Source: Glandiceps talaboti | Lineage: Eukaryota; Hemichordata; Enteropneusta; Spengelidae | NCBI RefSeq assembly: GCF_964340395.1 | Contig: NC_135564.1 | Coordinates: 14,204,012 to 14,268,011 of the forward strand | Length of the DNA stretch: 64,000 bases | Direction of reading: 5' to 3' | Shown here: positions 1 through 11,459 of the stretch, one piece after another | Numbering within the stretch: position 1 is the stretch's first letter | How the letters are laid out: every line of letters begins with the position of its first letter | The notes under the pieces: generated by a model | Seen by the model: the letters and a program-made list of their open reading frames with translations, nothing else | Told to the model about the DNA's origin: nothing | Database searches by the model: none | Position numbers and translations under genes: made by a program

Positions 1-83
1 GAGACTTGCACTAAATTCAAAGTCTCTTTGACATATTATTGTATGAAAATTTTTTTTTCAATGAATTATCATGAGGGTAAATC

Positions 84-236
84 ATACATCACTGCTGGAA
101 TGGATCTATGCTGGCAGAATGGCTCTTTATACATCAACTCCCTTGGCGTCACCAACCAGTGCAATCCATTGCTGTTTATGTAAGCCCAGAGGATTCCAAG
201 CTGGCCACTCCAACCATTCGACAATCATGACTCCAA
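84..236 (-). mobile_element. Antisense, internally deleted SINE copy
   Basis: Read on the minus strand, this block matches the better preserved SINE at 5081-5427: the box-A region (GAATGGTTGGAGTGGCCAGC), then a jump to the distal part (AAACAGCAATGGATTGCACT and the run to GATCCATTCC). The middle third, including box B, is missing. It lies upstream of the first coding exon of the SerRS-like gene. Nothing else is recognisable in bases 1-476, and no promoter motif is convincing. Confidence 0.65.
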
Positions 237-476
237 CAATTCTCAATAATGTATTTTGGTTCAAAGAATATAAACCTCTTGTACCTCATGACTCGGATCA
301 CTCAAACAAGTGGCATTGGGAGCGGCCACTTACATTTGCGCCCTCTACGACAAATACTGTTTTAGTTTGTAACCTTTGATTATATTTCTGGCCGTTGAGG
401 GCTCCTGACTAATTCTCCAGCATGATTCTCAAGTCATGGCCGAACTAACGTGAATGGTGCTGAAATCCCAATAATA

Positions 477-3400
477 ATGTTGCTATTCTCCGGTGGATCT
501 TGTAGATGGAGGATTCTCCTCGACTCCTGCAGACGTATAAACCAGAGTCGTAAATGTAGCGCGGCCTTCAGTCCAATTGTGTATCAAAATGCAAGGGAAC
601 ATTTGAAACACAACTGCTCTCAGCTGTCTGTTCGGATGTCAACATTGACTTTATACACGCCGAGCGGTGATGGCGAGAAGGTACCGTTTCTGAGTAGACC
701 AGATGTTGATATCAAGTTTATAATGGATAACATAGACTTGATGAAAAAGAACGTTAAAGACAGAAAGATGACATTTGATTTTGAAAATTTGGTGAGTCAG
801 CCAACTCCCAATGTTTCAAGCCTGTTTTTACAGTGTAAGGGACCCTTCAGTAATTAGGGGGGGGGGGTTAGCTTTTTACAAACAGGTTCTCAGGGAGGGC
901 CATAGTTTGAAAATAGAATAGAGGGAGGGTCACGTCTTACTTTGACTGATTGTATTTTCTAACTTAAGCATTATTTGTGATGTTGATATCACATCGTGCT
1001 GCCACCGGTTCTACAATAGATTCTCATACCTCTGGATGTACATGTATATGCTACGAGGCTCGACACATCTTGGGGAGGGGAGTAGACATGTCGAAAACCT
1101 GTAGCGTATATTTCGAGAGCTACATATCCCACTGCTGCCAAATCGGTTCGGGTGCCCCGTCCATTGGGTTTTACGCGTATGTAACATTAAGCAGGCATTA
1201 TGAATGGGCCTTATGTATAACATATAGTGAGGTATATAAATAATGGAAGCACTAATAACAAATTTGGTAATAAAGCTGAAATGAATTCCCTTGCCCTGTG
1301 TTAACACATAGGGCCTATAGTTGCAAACTAAGTGACGCCTTGAAAATTATTTAAATTGCTGACAATATGCCTGTCCTTATTATTACCAGTTGATATGAGG
1401 TTCGCAGAGATGGTCAAAACTGTTTTCCTTTTAATATAGCTCATTGTAACCATGGTAATCAACAGCCAATGTCACCTTGAATTATGGCTTAGGGTTATAG
1501 GTACCATAATACTCACATATTGTCAAATTGCTGCTGACAACCATATAGTGAATTGTCAGTTGTTATGTGAGAAGAGATCTGAGTCTCACAGGCCTGAGTA
1601 AAATGGGAACAATTGGTAAGGTATGAGGGCTGGTGTTGCAGAATACATTGTATTGTTGACCTCGGTCCCGACAATGTTGGGAGTACTCAGTGTGGCCATA
1701 TCCTGTTTGGGAGTTCACATTTTGGCCTTCAGCTCATCCAGTGAGATCCAAACACAGGTACTGATTGACGCAGTGTCTTCACACAAATTTCCTATGGTGG
1801 TACAAAATAACCAATACCTTTAAACTTTCAACATGGTGGCAGCAGTGGGATTAAGTCCTTTTAAAACCATTGATTCTGGGACTAGGGTTCTTTTCCATGT
1901 AAACCATAGTTTTGAAATATTTGAACAGGGGAGTTGGGAGAGTCATATTTTTAGAGAAAGGAAATTGAGGGAGGGTTACTTTTTAGCACGATGGAATCAA
2001 GGGAGGGCCATATTGTATATTGTTAATTATTATCATTAATTAAATCTTAATTAATTAATTTCAGTCCAAACTATGGCTTGAAGTCCAAAAGTTACAAGTT
2101 GATGTAGAGGCACTTGAAGAAAAGAAACTAAAGATAAATCTTATTGCAAAGGAAATTGCCAAGAAGGTAAAGCATGTGTTTTGAGATATTTTCAAGAAAA
2201 TTTGATACTTAATACTGTAGGTTTGAACTTACTATATTCACATATATTACTAAAAGAGATTGCTGGGAAGGTTTGTGTTTGAGATTTTTTCAGGTTTAGA
2301 TTTCAGAGAGGTTTCAGTGAGATATTTTCAGGTTTAGATTTCAGAGAGGTTTCAGTGAGATATTTTCAGGTTTAGATTTCAGAGAGGTTTCAGTGAGATA
2401 TTTTCAGGTTTAGATTTCAGAGAGGTTTCAGTGAGATATTTTCAGGTTTAGATTTCAGAGAGGTTTCAGTGAGATATTTTCAGGTTTAGATTTCAGAGAG
2501 GTTTCATTGAGATATTTTCAGGTTTAGATTTCAGAGAGGTTTCAGTGAGATATTTTCAGGGAGGTTTGAGATGTTTTTCATTGAGGCATGAGATATTTTC
2601 AAGGAGGTTTAGTGAGATATTTTCAAGGAGGTTTAGTGAGATATTTTCAAGGAGGTTGAGAGATTTTCAAGGGTTGGCGAGATATTTTCTGGGAGATTTC
2701 AGTGAGATTTTTTATCATCGGAAGGTAGTAATCATTTGGGAGTCATTAATATTTATATTCATCTAATAGATACGTATGTCTGCTGACCCCCATGAGGCAA
2801 CACTGGATCACTTCTAAGACAGTCACAGAACAATGTAAAGGATTCAGTTTGGTGCACCTTGGCAATTGCAGGGAATTTATGTGACGATAAATCATGAAAT
2901 GATACTCCAAAACCCAAAGTTTATAAAAATGCCCTTATTTCCTGGAGGGTTGTCCCCACTTTCATTAGCCTGCCTTGATTTTGTTTGTATTTGTTTTATT
3001 TATGCTAAGATATTGTTCATTTCAGGATGTCTCAGCAGCAGAAAAGCAAACAATAAGACAACAAAGTAAACAACTCAGAAAGGAACTAAAAAAACTTAAT
3101 GTAAGTTAAAATAGTGCCAATGGCATTGCAGGATAACTGTAAAGTTTATGATAATGTACATATACATAGACACTACTGAACCTCAGTTCAGTTGTGCTAA
3201 AAACACTTGTTAAATGTCATGCATAGTTTTCTTAAAAACTCCTGAGGTGGGCCTGGTTTTCTGTGATCTCTTTTGTAGTAAATCGAGATCACCACATATA
3301 GTTTCTAGACTATGGAAATAATGACATAAATACTACATGTAGTTAATTGACAAATTAGTTACAAATCATGCTTGGCCTTATTTAAAGAAGAATTACACTA

Positions 3401-6400
3401 TATATATATATATATATATAGTATTTATAGCCAGGAAATGTACAAAAAATGGTAATAACTGTTGTATACTTATTCTAAGCCTACCAATACTGAAAGTTTA
3501 TTGACATGTATTTCATGAAATGAAATGTTATGTAATTTAGTCTTGCGTCTGAATGCATTGATTATTGTCATGGTGTTATTTTTTCCGTTGTAGACACTTT
3601 ATTCCAACTTGTCAGATGAATTGTTTATAAGTGCTTTACAACTACCAAACTTTACACACATAGACACGGTAAGAGTTAGTTATACCATTGTATTCCTAGT
3701 AATCACATTTCTTATGTGATGAATTGATTATGAATATCAGTTACATACAAGACAATTGCACAATGTCACACAAAACCAGTGGTGAGCGAACTTCGTTCAT
3801 TTAGGGCATAGACCCTACACCAACCACTTGGTGTAGGGTCTATGTTTAGGGGGAAGGTAGTCTGAATTTATAGTCGGTGGGGTCATGAGTAACACTAACA
3901 GAATTAAGTATGGCCACCTTAATGTATAACTCTTATTAATCACCTTGTTAGTCGGTGTTTTCGTTAAGGACGGTAGGTGAAATGAGTTGCTTAATGTATT
4001 TGACAAGGCTTTTCCCTTGAAAATGATTCTACAAGATGTGGAAATCTGTGCAAGTTTTATCAAATTTCTCCTACCTGTTCCCAAACCTCAGCAAAAACAC
4101 TGCTGGTAGAACCATTAGTCTATTTGTCTATACTAAATATGTTATTTTTACTTTGATACAGCCATCAGGTGCTGAAGGTGTAGTCATAGAACAATACAGA
4201 GATAAACCAAAAGACGAGGTGTGGAGAAAGAGCCATGTTGATGTCGGTAAACAAAAAGATATCTTGTCTGTAGAGTGAGTATTTATTATTCATATATTAT
4301 AACTAAAAATACTACAAAAGTAGGATAGTTTAATAAAGTCATTGTTGTTTATGTCTTCTGCTATGATTTTTGTTGTGACTACATAAATTAAACATTAGAA
4401 AGCATAATGTTGATAATGTGGGGGTAGACACTTGAATGGTGTGGGGGTAGACACTTGAATGGTGTTCGTATGTATTAAACATTTGGATGTATGAAACAAA
4501 ATTTGCAAACCACAAGCACATGTATGGTCACCATTTTGCTTTAAAGGTCAAGGTTGTATACTTACGGAACACGCGTATGTCCCACATAGTATACCTTTAT
4601 GTAAAGTTAGCTTGAAATCGGCTGAAGTATGTCAGAGAAATGAGGGTGCACAGACAAATGGACGGTTGCTAAACACAATTGATACCAATTTATCCATCTA
4701 TTGAATATCATTTATAACTAATAAATGATTATGAAAGTTTTAACCATTGGCTTATTTCTTGTCACTGTATATTTTTTCTCTCATTATATCAGTCATCGTC
4801 TTGTCCATCCTGGAGTTTGTTATCTAAAGAAAGAAGCAGCATTGCTTGAACTTGCCCTGATGTCTTGGATGTCAGAGAATTTACAAAATCATGGTTTATT
4901 GCCACTATCGTGTCCTGAAATGTTTAAACAACTTATAACAGTAAGTTTGTTTATGTTAGTATTTAAAAAAAAATTGTATTCCTACATTTGATTTCATGTT
5001 AATTGTCATATATATATATATAAAATGCATCATGTTGCACACAAGGCATAGGAAGCTAAGTTTTATATTATGAGTAAGTCATGATGGGTGAATGGTTAGA
5101 GTGGCCGGCTTGCAATCTGCAGGTTACAGCTTCGAGCCACATTGCTGCTGTTTGTTTCTGAGTGGCTGAAGTCTTTAGGCAAGATTTGAACCATGACTGT
5201 GCCTTAGTCAACCCAGCTGTATATTTAGGGACCTGGTAGGATAGAGGTTGCAATGTGAATGCTTTAATCCTATGCATTTATAAAGGCTGCAATGGATTGT
5301 ATGCTCCCCAGGGAGTTGAAGTATAAAGGGCTGTTGTGCCTCTATAGATCCAAGCCAGGGGTAATAATTGTAAAGTGCTGAGCACAGAGTGGCAAAGCAC
5401 TATATAAAAATCAACATTATTATTATATCTATCAAAACTTTTCCAAATTTGTGCTCTATGTTCTTTTAATATTTCCATGTTTTATGTCATTCTAGGAAGG
5501 ATGTGCTTTTGATAATAAACAGGTGAGAATTGAAGTTAAGATTATCATATTTTCTGCAGTGCCATTCAGTTTACTATCATAGTGCTATTTTATCGTTCAC
5601 GGTTTTTACCGTAAAACACAATACTCCACATTTTACAGTAAAACAGTTCTACAATTTCCTTGAGAAACTACACTTTGGTGCAAAACTGGTAAAATTTCTA
5701 GCTATTTTTGTACTGAAGTACTACTATGTATCAAGCATCCAATTCACATGTAATGTACACTTTGGGGTCCAACGCAACTAAAACCTAGCCAATAATTAAG
5801 GATGCGCTGAAACAAAACCTTTTATTTGAGCAGGAGTTGACACGATTTATGAAAGACTTTTAGCTACATGTACAAGTGAAATGTGGTGTCATGCAAATTA
5901 GCCAAATTCAATATGGTGGGTAGAAGTTGGGATCATGGCTTGGTCTCGGTTTAATATACCCAGAGTCTCATCACTTGGGGCTCTACTACAAAACCACCCA
6001 GACGAGAGTCTGAGGAAGTATCATTGGGCAGAATTTTGTGATCGATTAACAAAGACTTGATGTTAATGACTGTGTGGATGGCTTCATTGAATTTAAACTT
6101 CATCTCCTGTCCTCATTGAGCTAGATGTAAGAAGACATTCAAAACCATGGATTGTATCCAGACTACTAAACTACTGGCGTATATACTAGAGGAGATTGAT
6201 AGAATTATGTACTATGGGTATACACTATAGGCACAACACACAAAATGTGTAGCGTCTATTGTATGCATCCTGTCATTTGATGTACATGTACTTGAAATAT
6301 GAAATCAGTGTACTTATTCTTGGTGTAATCATAGACTATCTGTATCACAGGTTTACTCGGTTATTGGTAGTGATAGTGTACTTCGACTGACTGGAGTGTC

Positions 6401-8245
6401 TCTCATGTCCTTTGTAGGTAAGGATGTGTTCATTCTACTATCATCTTCCATATGAAATGTTGTGGGATCAGGGAGTTGTCGTACAGTTATGCGTAACAAG
6501 AAATCGTAGTACGTTTCACATATTGCACATGATAGCACGCATCATCACCTCCCACTCTCCATAGGAAGAATCAAACCAATCTTGGGAAATGACTTTGGTA
6601 TATGTAATGAATAGGATGAAACTTTCAGTGCAGTGAGAGGTCATTTACTCAAAGGAAGCGTTTTCTGTATTTTTAGAGTCATAGTTTGAAAGTCTTTCAG
6701 TCTTCCAGGATTATGTACAATATAGATTAATAATTTAATGAATTAAAGATTTAGTTTTGGTGGAATTCTGTGTCACAGTGTCGATTTTACAATATTTAAC
6801 CATATGGCATATGCAAATTGAAACATTTACATAATGGACCCCCTAGATTGCTGTTAAAAATAATGTAAACACGGACAGCATGACTGTTCACATGCTAATG
6901 ATGATATCAATGGTGTCAAAGTATTGTTTTCTTGTAAAGGTTGCTACATGTGCATTCAACTTTATTTATTATAACTATTTATTTACTTATTTATGTATAT
7001 ATAGTTGTAATATTTCATTAATGTCTATTTATGTAATTGTTAGTTTTGAGTTGCAATCATTGTGATACATGATGGTAGTGACTCCTTTCATACTGTTGTT
7101 GTACTTGATACGAATGCAGTTTGTACTACCTCTTATAAATTGAGGTATTAATACATTTTTATAGTTATGAATAATACTGTAGTTATGAAAAATCAGATTT
7201 AAAATATTTATATTATTTATAAAAGCTGATTTGCCCTTTATATCTGATTCTAATAGCCAATTGGGTTTACCCAACTCAAATTTTACAAATGCACTGGGCT
7301 AACACTACTTTCAAATTTTTATTTTCAAAATTTTTTAGTTTTTTGTTATTTTTAATAAGTTTATATTTTTATTTATACAAAAGATATAAAAATAGTATAC
7401 AAACCTTGTCAGTTACCACATAGTGTTGGAGAATGTTTACTTTTAGGGTGACAAGAAATTGATAAAGTAGGCATACTGCTTTGAGATCTGTACTTTGTTC
7501 CATATTTGCATGTCCAATTTTAATCTTAGATTTCTTGATTTTATTGATAGCATACTTTACAATGATGGTTCTTGAAAACAACAGTCTACCTGTAAAGTGA
7601 GTACTGCAAGTAAATGTATATCTCAAATCTTCATGACTCCTATGAGTTTACTTCCTACACATAGTCATGATTATACAGTATAGTGTACATCTAATGAATC
7701 ATGTATGCTAAGACCCATGATGCAACTGTGTATCACTGAAAGAACTGAGGTGAAAAAGAGTTTCAATTTGATGTTTCCTGGCAACTGAGAGAAATTTATG
7801 AGATGTGAAATCATGAAAAGACTCCAGAACCAATTTTTATGAAAGTACCTAGTTGTTCCCTGGAATGACATTCCCCACATTAAGGTGTGTCAAGGAAAGA
7901 ATTTTTAGTAGTCATCCTTTCTCCCCAATATCATTTGAACCCTTTCAATAGGACATTCATGAGGAGGTCTGAGAATGAAAATTACAATTTCCTTCAAATG
8001 AAAACATTTATCATAATATTGATTTGAGTTAATTTCTCTTACTAGGTCTTATACTATGGGTAGGAACTATAACCCAGTCAATGGTATGTAAACCTCACTA
8101 TTCTTGTCTTTTATTCATGGATCTTAGAAGAATACTTGGAATATGACGGATGAGTTGGGACAATGTTTGATATTTCAGTATATAACTGAATTACTCAATC
8201 ATGCAAGTTAAAATAGTAACCTTCATGGTGACGTCTGCCTGTCCC

Positions 8246-8302
<57 letters not shown>

Positions 8303-8327
8303 GCTGTCTGTCTGTCTTTCTGCCTCA

Positions 8328-8411
<84 letters not shown>

Positions 8412-11286
8412 TTCTCTCATGTGTGTTTTAGTTATTGCCTTATTTGTATGTGTGTATTTTATGTGGCTCATTATTTGATATGTTCTCTTTATTTCCAGAA
8501 AACCAAGAATTTAAAAGTTTATGTGATATGCATCAGTCAAGCATGGTGAGTAAAAATACAAAACACCATACACTATTGACTTTGTCAGGAATTTAAGCCT
8601 TTGCCACCCCCCAAAACATGTATAAACTTTGTTCTTGTCCCTTAAGGACATCACAATTTCTGCTCTCTTTCAATTTTACCATGCTAGGTTCACCTTTTTG
8701 GTCTGACAAAAAACTCAACAGAAGAAAGTGAAGAAATGTTTGAGGAATACATGACTGTACTAAAAAGTCTATTCTCACAACTACAATTACATTACAGGTA
8801 AGTGCTGATTTTCTTGTCTTTTTTCTTATTAGAATTTCTCACAACATTATCTATATCGTGAATTGACATGCAACCTCCTTTGATAGATTAGAGTCCAGAT
8901 ACCTGCTGGTAGCCTGGAATCCATGCAAGTGGAGGTTTTGAATTATTTATTTCGTAGGAAACCAAAATTTAAAACTCCCCATCTGAATGGATTCCAGGCT
9001 AACCTGGTAACCTCCCCAGGTGCTCTTTCTAGTTACCTTCATATGCTAAACATTCAGGAACACACACGATGTACCTGCCACTGACCTCCCCAGGTAGCCT
9101 ATACTCGTTACACCTGCTGGTGATCTCCCAAGATGCAACTTGTGCTGAGTAGCCTCAAGATAGCTAAATATTTGTTGTGTTACATATCAGTTCTTATGTG
9201 TACTTGAGTAGTTACATTTTATTTACCGGACATTAAAGTTCATGTTTGTAAGACACGAGTTGCATTAGCTGCTCTAAATCATTTGCAAATGTGTTTGGTC
9301 TAAATTATTTGCTGTCTTGCTGTCATTGTATTAAAATAAACTTTATTGAAAATTGTTACTTGTAATTTTCGACTACACTCTTTCTAAAAATATTGACTCA
9401 TTCTTCAAAACATGAGATGCGGAACACATGATCTTGCAGACATACATGCCTAATTAGGGGTCAAAGGTACAGTCACATATTTCTGGTAGCAATTTTCAAG
9501 TTCATGTTTGGAAGGAAAGTTTACTTGTGGACAACATTAATGATCAGCTCACAGATATAGTTTTTATTTTGTTGTAACAGGATTGTCAACGTACCTAGCT
9601 GTCAAATGTCACTGCCAATGACTAGAAAGTCTTCTGTACAAATGTGGCTGCCATCAGAAAAACGGTATGTGGAGGTAAGAAATTACAACTACTAATCACA
9701 AGTTGTAATAATTACAGAACTCCATGATGTTTGAGTGCCACTGTGGGTACTCAGTGTATTTGGACTTACACTTTCAGTGTTTTCTACCCTGAGTATACCA
9801 CTCTTGCTTGCACACTTCATGAGGGGTTTCTGAATTATGACTGAGTTCTACAATATTGATCCTGAAGTATTTGTATATGTTATAGGTATCATGGATGAGT
9901 AATAGTGGAGACTATGTCAGTAGAAGACTAAAACTTCAATATCCAAATAACCCAGAGGAACCAGCTGTTAGTAGTAGAAACAGAAACTATTGCCACACAG
10001 TAAGTTGTGAAATCAATAGTGTTTATTTTATCATGTTATTACACATTATTTGAAATTTGGTGAAACAGTCCGGTAACAGAATTTCCAACTACAATGTATT
10101 GCCACCCAGTAAGTTGTGAAATCAATAAATGTTTATTTTAAGCATAACTCATTTTTCAAAGTATGTTATGAATGAGGAATTGGTATTTATTTTGGAATTT
10201 TAATACTTGACTTTGTTTTTCTACTTGTGAAAGGTGAAACAACAAATACGTACTTGTACTAGGTTGTTTCACATTTTTTTTTTTCAAGTAGAAAGACATA
10301 GTAAAATAGTTGTATTAATTATAAATTAAAAATTTCCCCATTTTTCATCCATGTGACCAATTTAAACAGTATGATGCTAAAATGTGTATCTATTACCACA
10401 CCGTAAGGTAAGCTTGTAGTGTCCATTTCATAAAAAAGTTATTCAGATATAATGTTCATGGGCCAACAAAGTTATGATAGCTGATGTTACTTTGTTGGAC
10501 CAAGAATGTTTGATCTTAACAAGTTTTTATCTTATTCCTGCCCTTGTAGTGTTTTCATATATTCTCAATAATTACTAGTAGTACAGTTTATTTCAACAGT
10601 GTTATTTTTTATGGAATTTTGCCATTTCAGATAAAAACTATGTATAATACCAGACCCTCATGACATGTGAGTGCAAGTGTCAGTACTCATGGGTCCTGGG
10701 CGTATTTGCACTTGTGCTTGCAGTGTTTTCTGCTGCACTTTCATGCGCATATGGCAGCAGAGAACACTGCAAGCACTCATGCAAATACCCAGCGTATGTC
10801 ACATTTGCTCTTGTGCGTCATAGGATTCTGTCATATATATTGCACAGTAAGATGAACATTCTGTTTTTTTATGAAGAATGATATTATCACTTTGATACAG
10901 GTACATGGTATGGCTATAAATATACCAGCAGTGATTGCTGTGATATTAGAAACATGTCAACAAGAGGTGAGTATGACAATCCTTAAAATTGAAAATTTTG
11001 AAGGTGAAGGGTAACGATAATAATATGGAGAATAAATTTACATCTAATATCTAATTACAGGACAAACTAGACAGAAATTAAATTCATCCCCAACAAGGTT
11101 AAGATCGCAAAGCTGACATAGATGTTCGTTTCTTGGCAACTTCAAATTGCGTCCACTCTCAATACGGAGATTGTGGTCACATATCATACATGTAGTAATA
11201 ATATTTTCGTTTTTTTTTCGCAGGATGGAAAAATACCCATTCCAGAAGTCCTTAAACCATTTATGTATGGCTGTGAAGCTGCATAG
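477..11286 (+). CDS. Mitochondrial seryl-tRNA synthetase-like protein (SLIMP type), 16 exons
   Basis: Exons: 477-791, 2065-2166, 3026-3100, 3594-3668, 4162-4274, 4793-4940, 5496-5522, 6351-6417, 7551-7596, 8046-8083, 8499-8545, 8688-8797, 9581-9674, 9886-9999, 10901-10966, 11224-11286. All junctions are GT-AG and in phase, giving 499 residues. The ATG at 477 is chosen because the frame further upstream has only a GTG. The first ~35 residues are Arg/Ser-rich and hydrophobic, like a mitochondrial presequence. Residues ~75-165 form the charged coiled-coil arm typical of class-II SerRS. The catalytic-like fold follows: motif-1 region GLLPLSCPEMF (~261-271), an eroded motif 2 (YTMGRNYNP, Arg329 kept, the following acid lost) and motif 3 HGMAINIPAVIAVILE. 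In motif 3 Ala467 sits where active SerRS has the ATP-binding Arg. The end, EVLKPFM, is SerRS-like. Inference: a non-aminoacylating mitochondrial paralogue like insect SLIMP. A decayed SerRS2 is less likely because every frame is intact. Confidence 0.87.
2281..2700 (+). repeat. 38-bp minisatellite plus 24-bp degenerate units
   Basis: About seven near-identical 38-bp units (core GATATTTTCAGGTTTAGATT followed by TCAGAGAGGTTTCAGTGA) are followed by shorter ~24-bp units built on GATATTTTCAAGGAGGTTTA. The array lies inside intron 2 of the SerRS-like gene. It has an open frame by chance, because the unit lacks stops in one phase. Confidence 0.9.
3398..3421. repeat. (TA)n microsatellite
   Basis: A pure TA dinucleotide run in intron 3 of the SerRS-like gene. 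A shorter TA run lies near 5010-5022. Confidence 0.9.
4418..4463. repeat. Two tandem copies of a 23-bp unit
   Basis: The unit GTGGGGGTAGACACTTGAAT followed by GGT occurs twice in perfect tandem in intron 5 of the SerRS-like gene. It is probably a simple slippage duplication. Confidence 0.9.
5081..5427 (+). mobile_element. tRNA-derived SINE, near full length
   Basis: The 5' end resembles a tRNA with pol III boxes: box A AATGGTTAGAGTGGCCGG near 5091 and box B GGTTACAGCTTCGAGCC near 5122. An unrelated body and an AT-rich tail (GCACTATATAAAAATC, then ATT repeats) follow, as in SINEs mobilised by L2/CR1-like LINEs. It lies in intron 6 of the SerRS-like gene, sense orientation. I saw no clear flanking duplication. 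A second, antisense copy opens the window. Confidence 0.75.
8240..8404. repeat. (CTGT)n and (CT)n microsatellite
   Basis: An interrupted CTGT tetranucleotide run (about 8240-8357) passes directly into a CT dinucleotide run (to about 8404) in intron 10 of the SerRS-like gene. Open frames on both strands here are low-complexity artefacts. Confidence 0.95.
8910..9001. mobile_element. 92-bp hairpin MITE
   Basis: The ends are perfect inverted repeats, TAGCCTGGAATCCAT and ATGGATTCCAGGCTA. Further imperfect pairing runs inside (GGAGGTTTT against AAAACTCCCC). It lies in intron 12 of the SerRS-like gene. Related TAGTCTGGATGCCA segments recur in CMTR2 introns near 19741-19782 and 21342-21550. Confidence 0.7.
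9989..10430 (+). repeat. Exon-14 donor segment repeated three times
   Basis: The true exon 14/intron 14 junction (TATTGCCACACAGTAAGTTG) is followed near 10097 by a close copy (TATTGCCACCCAGTAAGTTG, continuing GAAATCAAT...GTTTATTTTA) and near 10391 by a diverged copy (TATTACCACACCGTAAGGTA). The duplicates carry unused or cryptic donor-like sequences. Confidence 0.75.
10697..10797. repeat. Imperfect hairpin of ~38-bp arms
   Basis: The left arm (GGGCGTATTTGCACTTGTGC, then TTGCAGTGTTTTCTGCTGC) pairs with the right arm (GCAGCAGAGAACACTGCAAG, then CACTCATGCAAATACCC) around a short loop near 10740-10753. It lies in intron 14 of the SerRS-like gene. It could be a short foldback element or a structured intronic RNA. 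Confidence 0.65.
11049..11205 (-). mobile_element. Antisense LINE 3'-terminal fragment in the last intron
   Basis: The minus-strand translation (CDHNLRIESGRNLKLPRNEH, then LCQLCDLNLVGDEFNFCLVC) matches the zinc-knuckle-like tail of the LINE at 14635-16643 (SDHKLEIEKGRHHKIP..RLCKICNSTLVEDEKHFILQC). The fragment fills most of the 257-bp last intron of the SerRS-like gene and stops only ~20 bases before the final acceptor at 11223. Confidence 0.6.
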
Positions 11287-11449
11287 AATTTCAAGTGATT
11301 TTATGCAATGACTCACTCAAACCCAGCTTGAAACGTGGTCTGTCATCATGTGTTTGTATGTGTAGTAGAGTTTGAGGTATCCATGGAAACCATGTTTCTA
11401 TTATTTATAATAATGATGTTGTAATTTGAACAGACTGGGGAATTTTTAT

Positions 11450-11455
11450 AATAAA
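11450..11455 (+). terminator. Candidate polyadenylation signal of the SerRS-like gene
   Basis: AATAAA lies about 165 bases after the TAG stop at 11284-11286. No earlier canonical hexamer is seen. Confidence 0.5.
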
Positions 11456-11459
11456 CTTG

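Noticed and set aside
450-476. Upstream extension of the SerRS-like frame beginning at 450
   Set aside because: The codon at 450 is GTG, not ATG. A nuclear eukaryotic gene should start at the ATG at 477, which also begins a good mitochondrial presequence.
2545-2766. Repetitive plus-strand frame with IFSRRFSE repeats
   Set aside because: It is the minisatellite read in a stop-free phase inside an intron.
5091-5140. Functional tRNA gene
   Set aside because: Box A and box B are present but the cloverleaf is not. They belong to a SINE body with a LINE-like tail.
8191-8431. Open frames on both strands rich in Cys-Leu-Ser or Arg-Glu/Asp-Arg-Gln-Thr
   Set aside because: They are translations of CTGT/CT microsatellites. 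The same holds for frames at 13611-13942 and 27908-28214.
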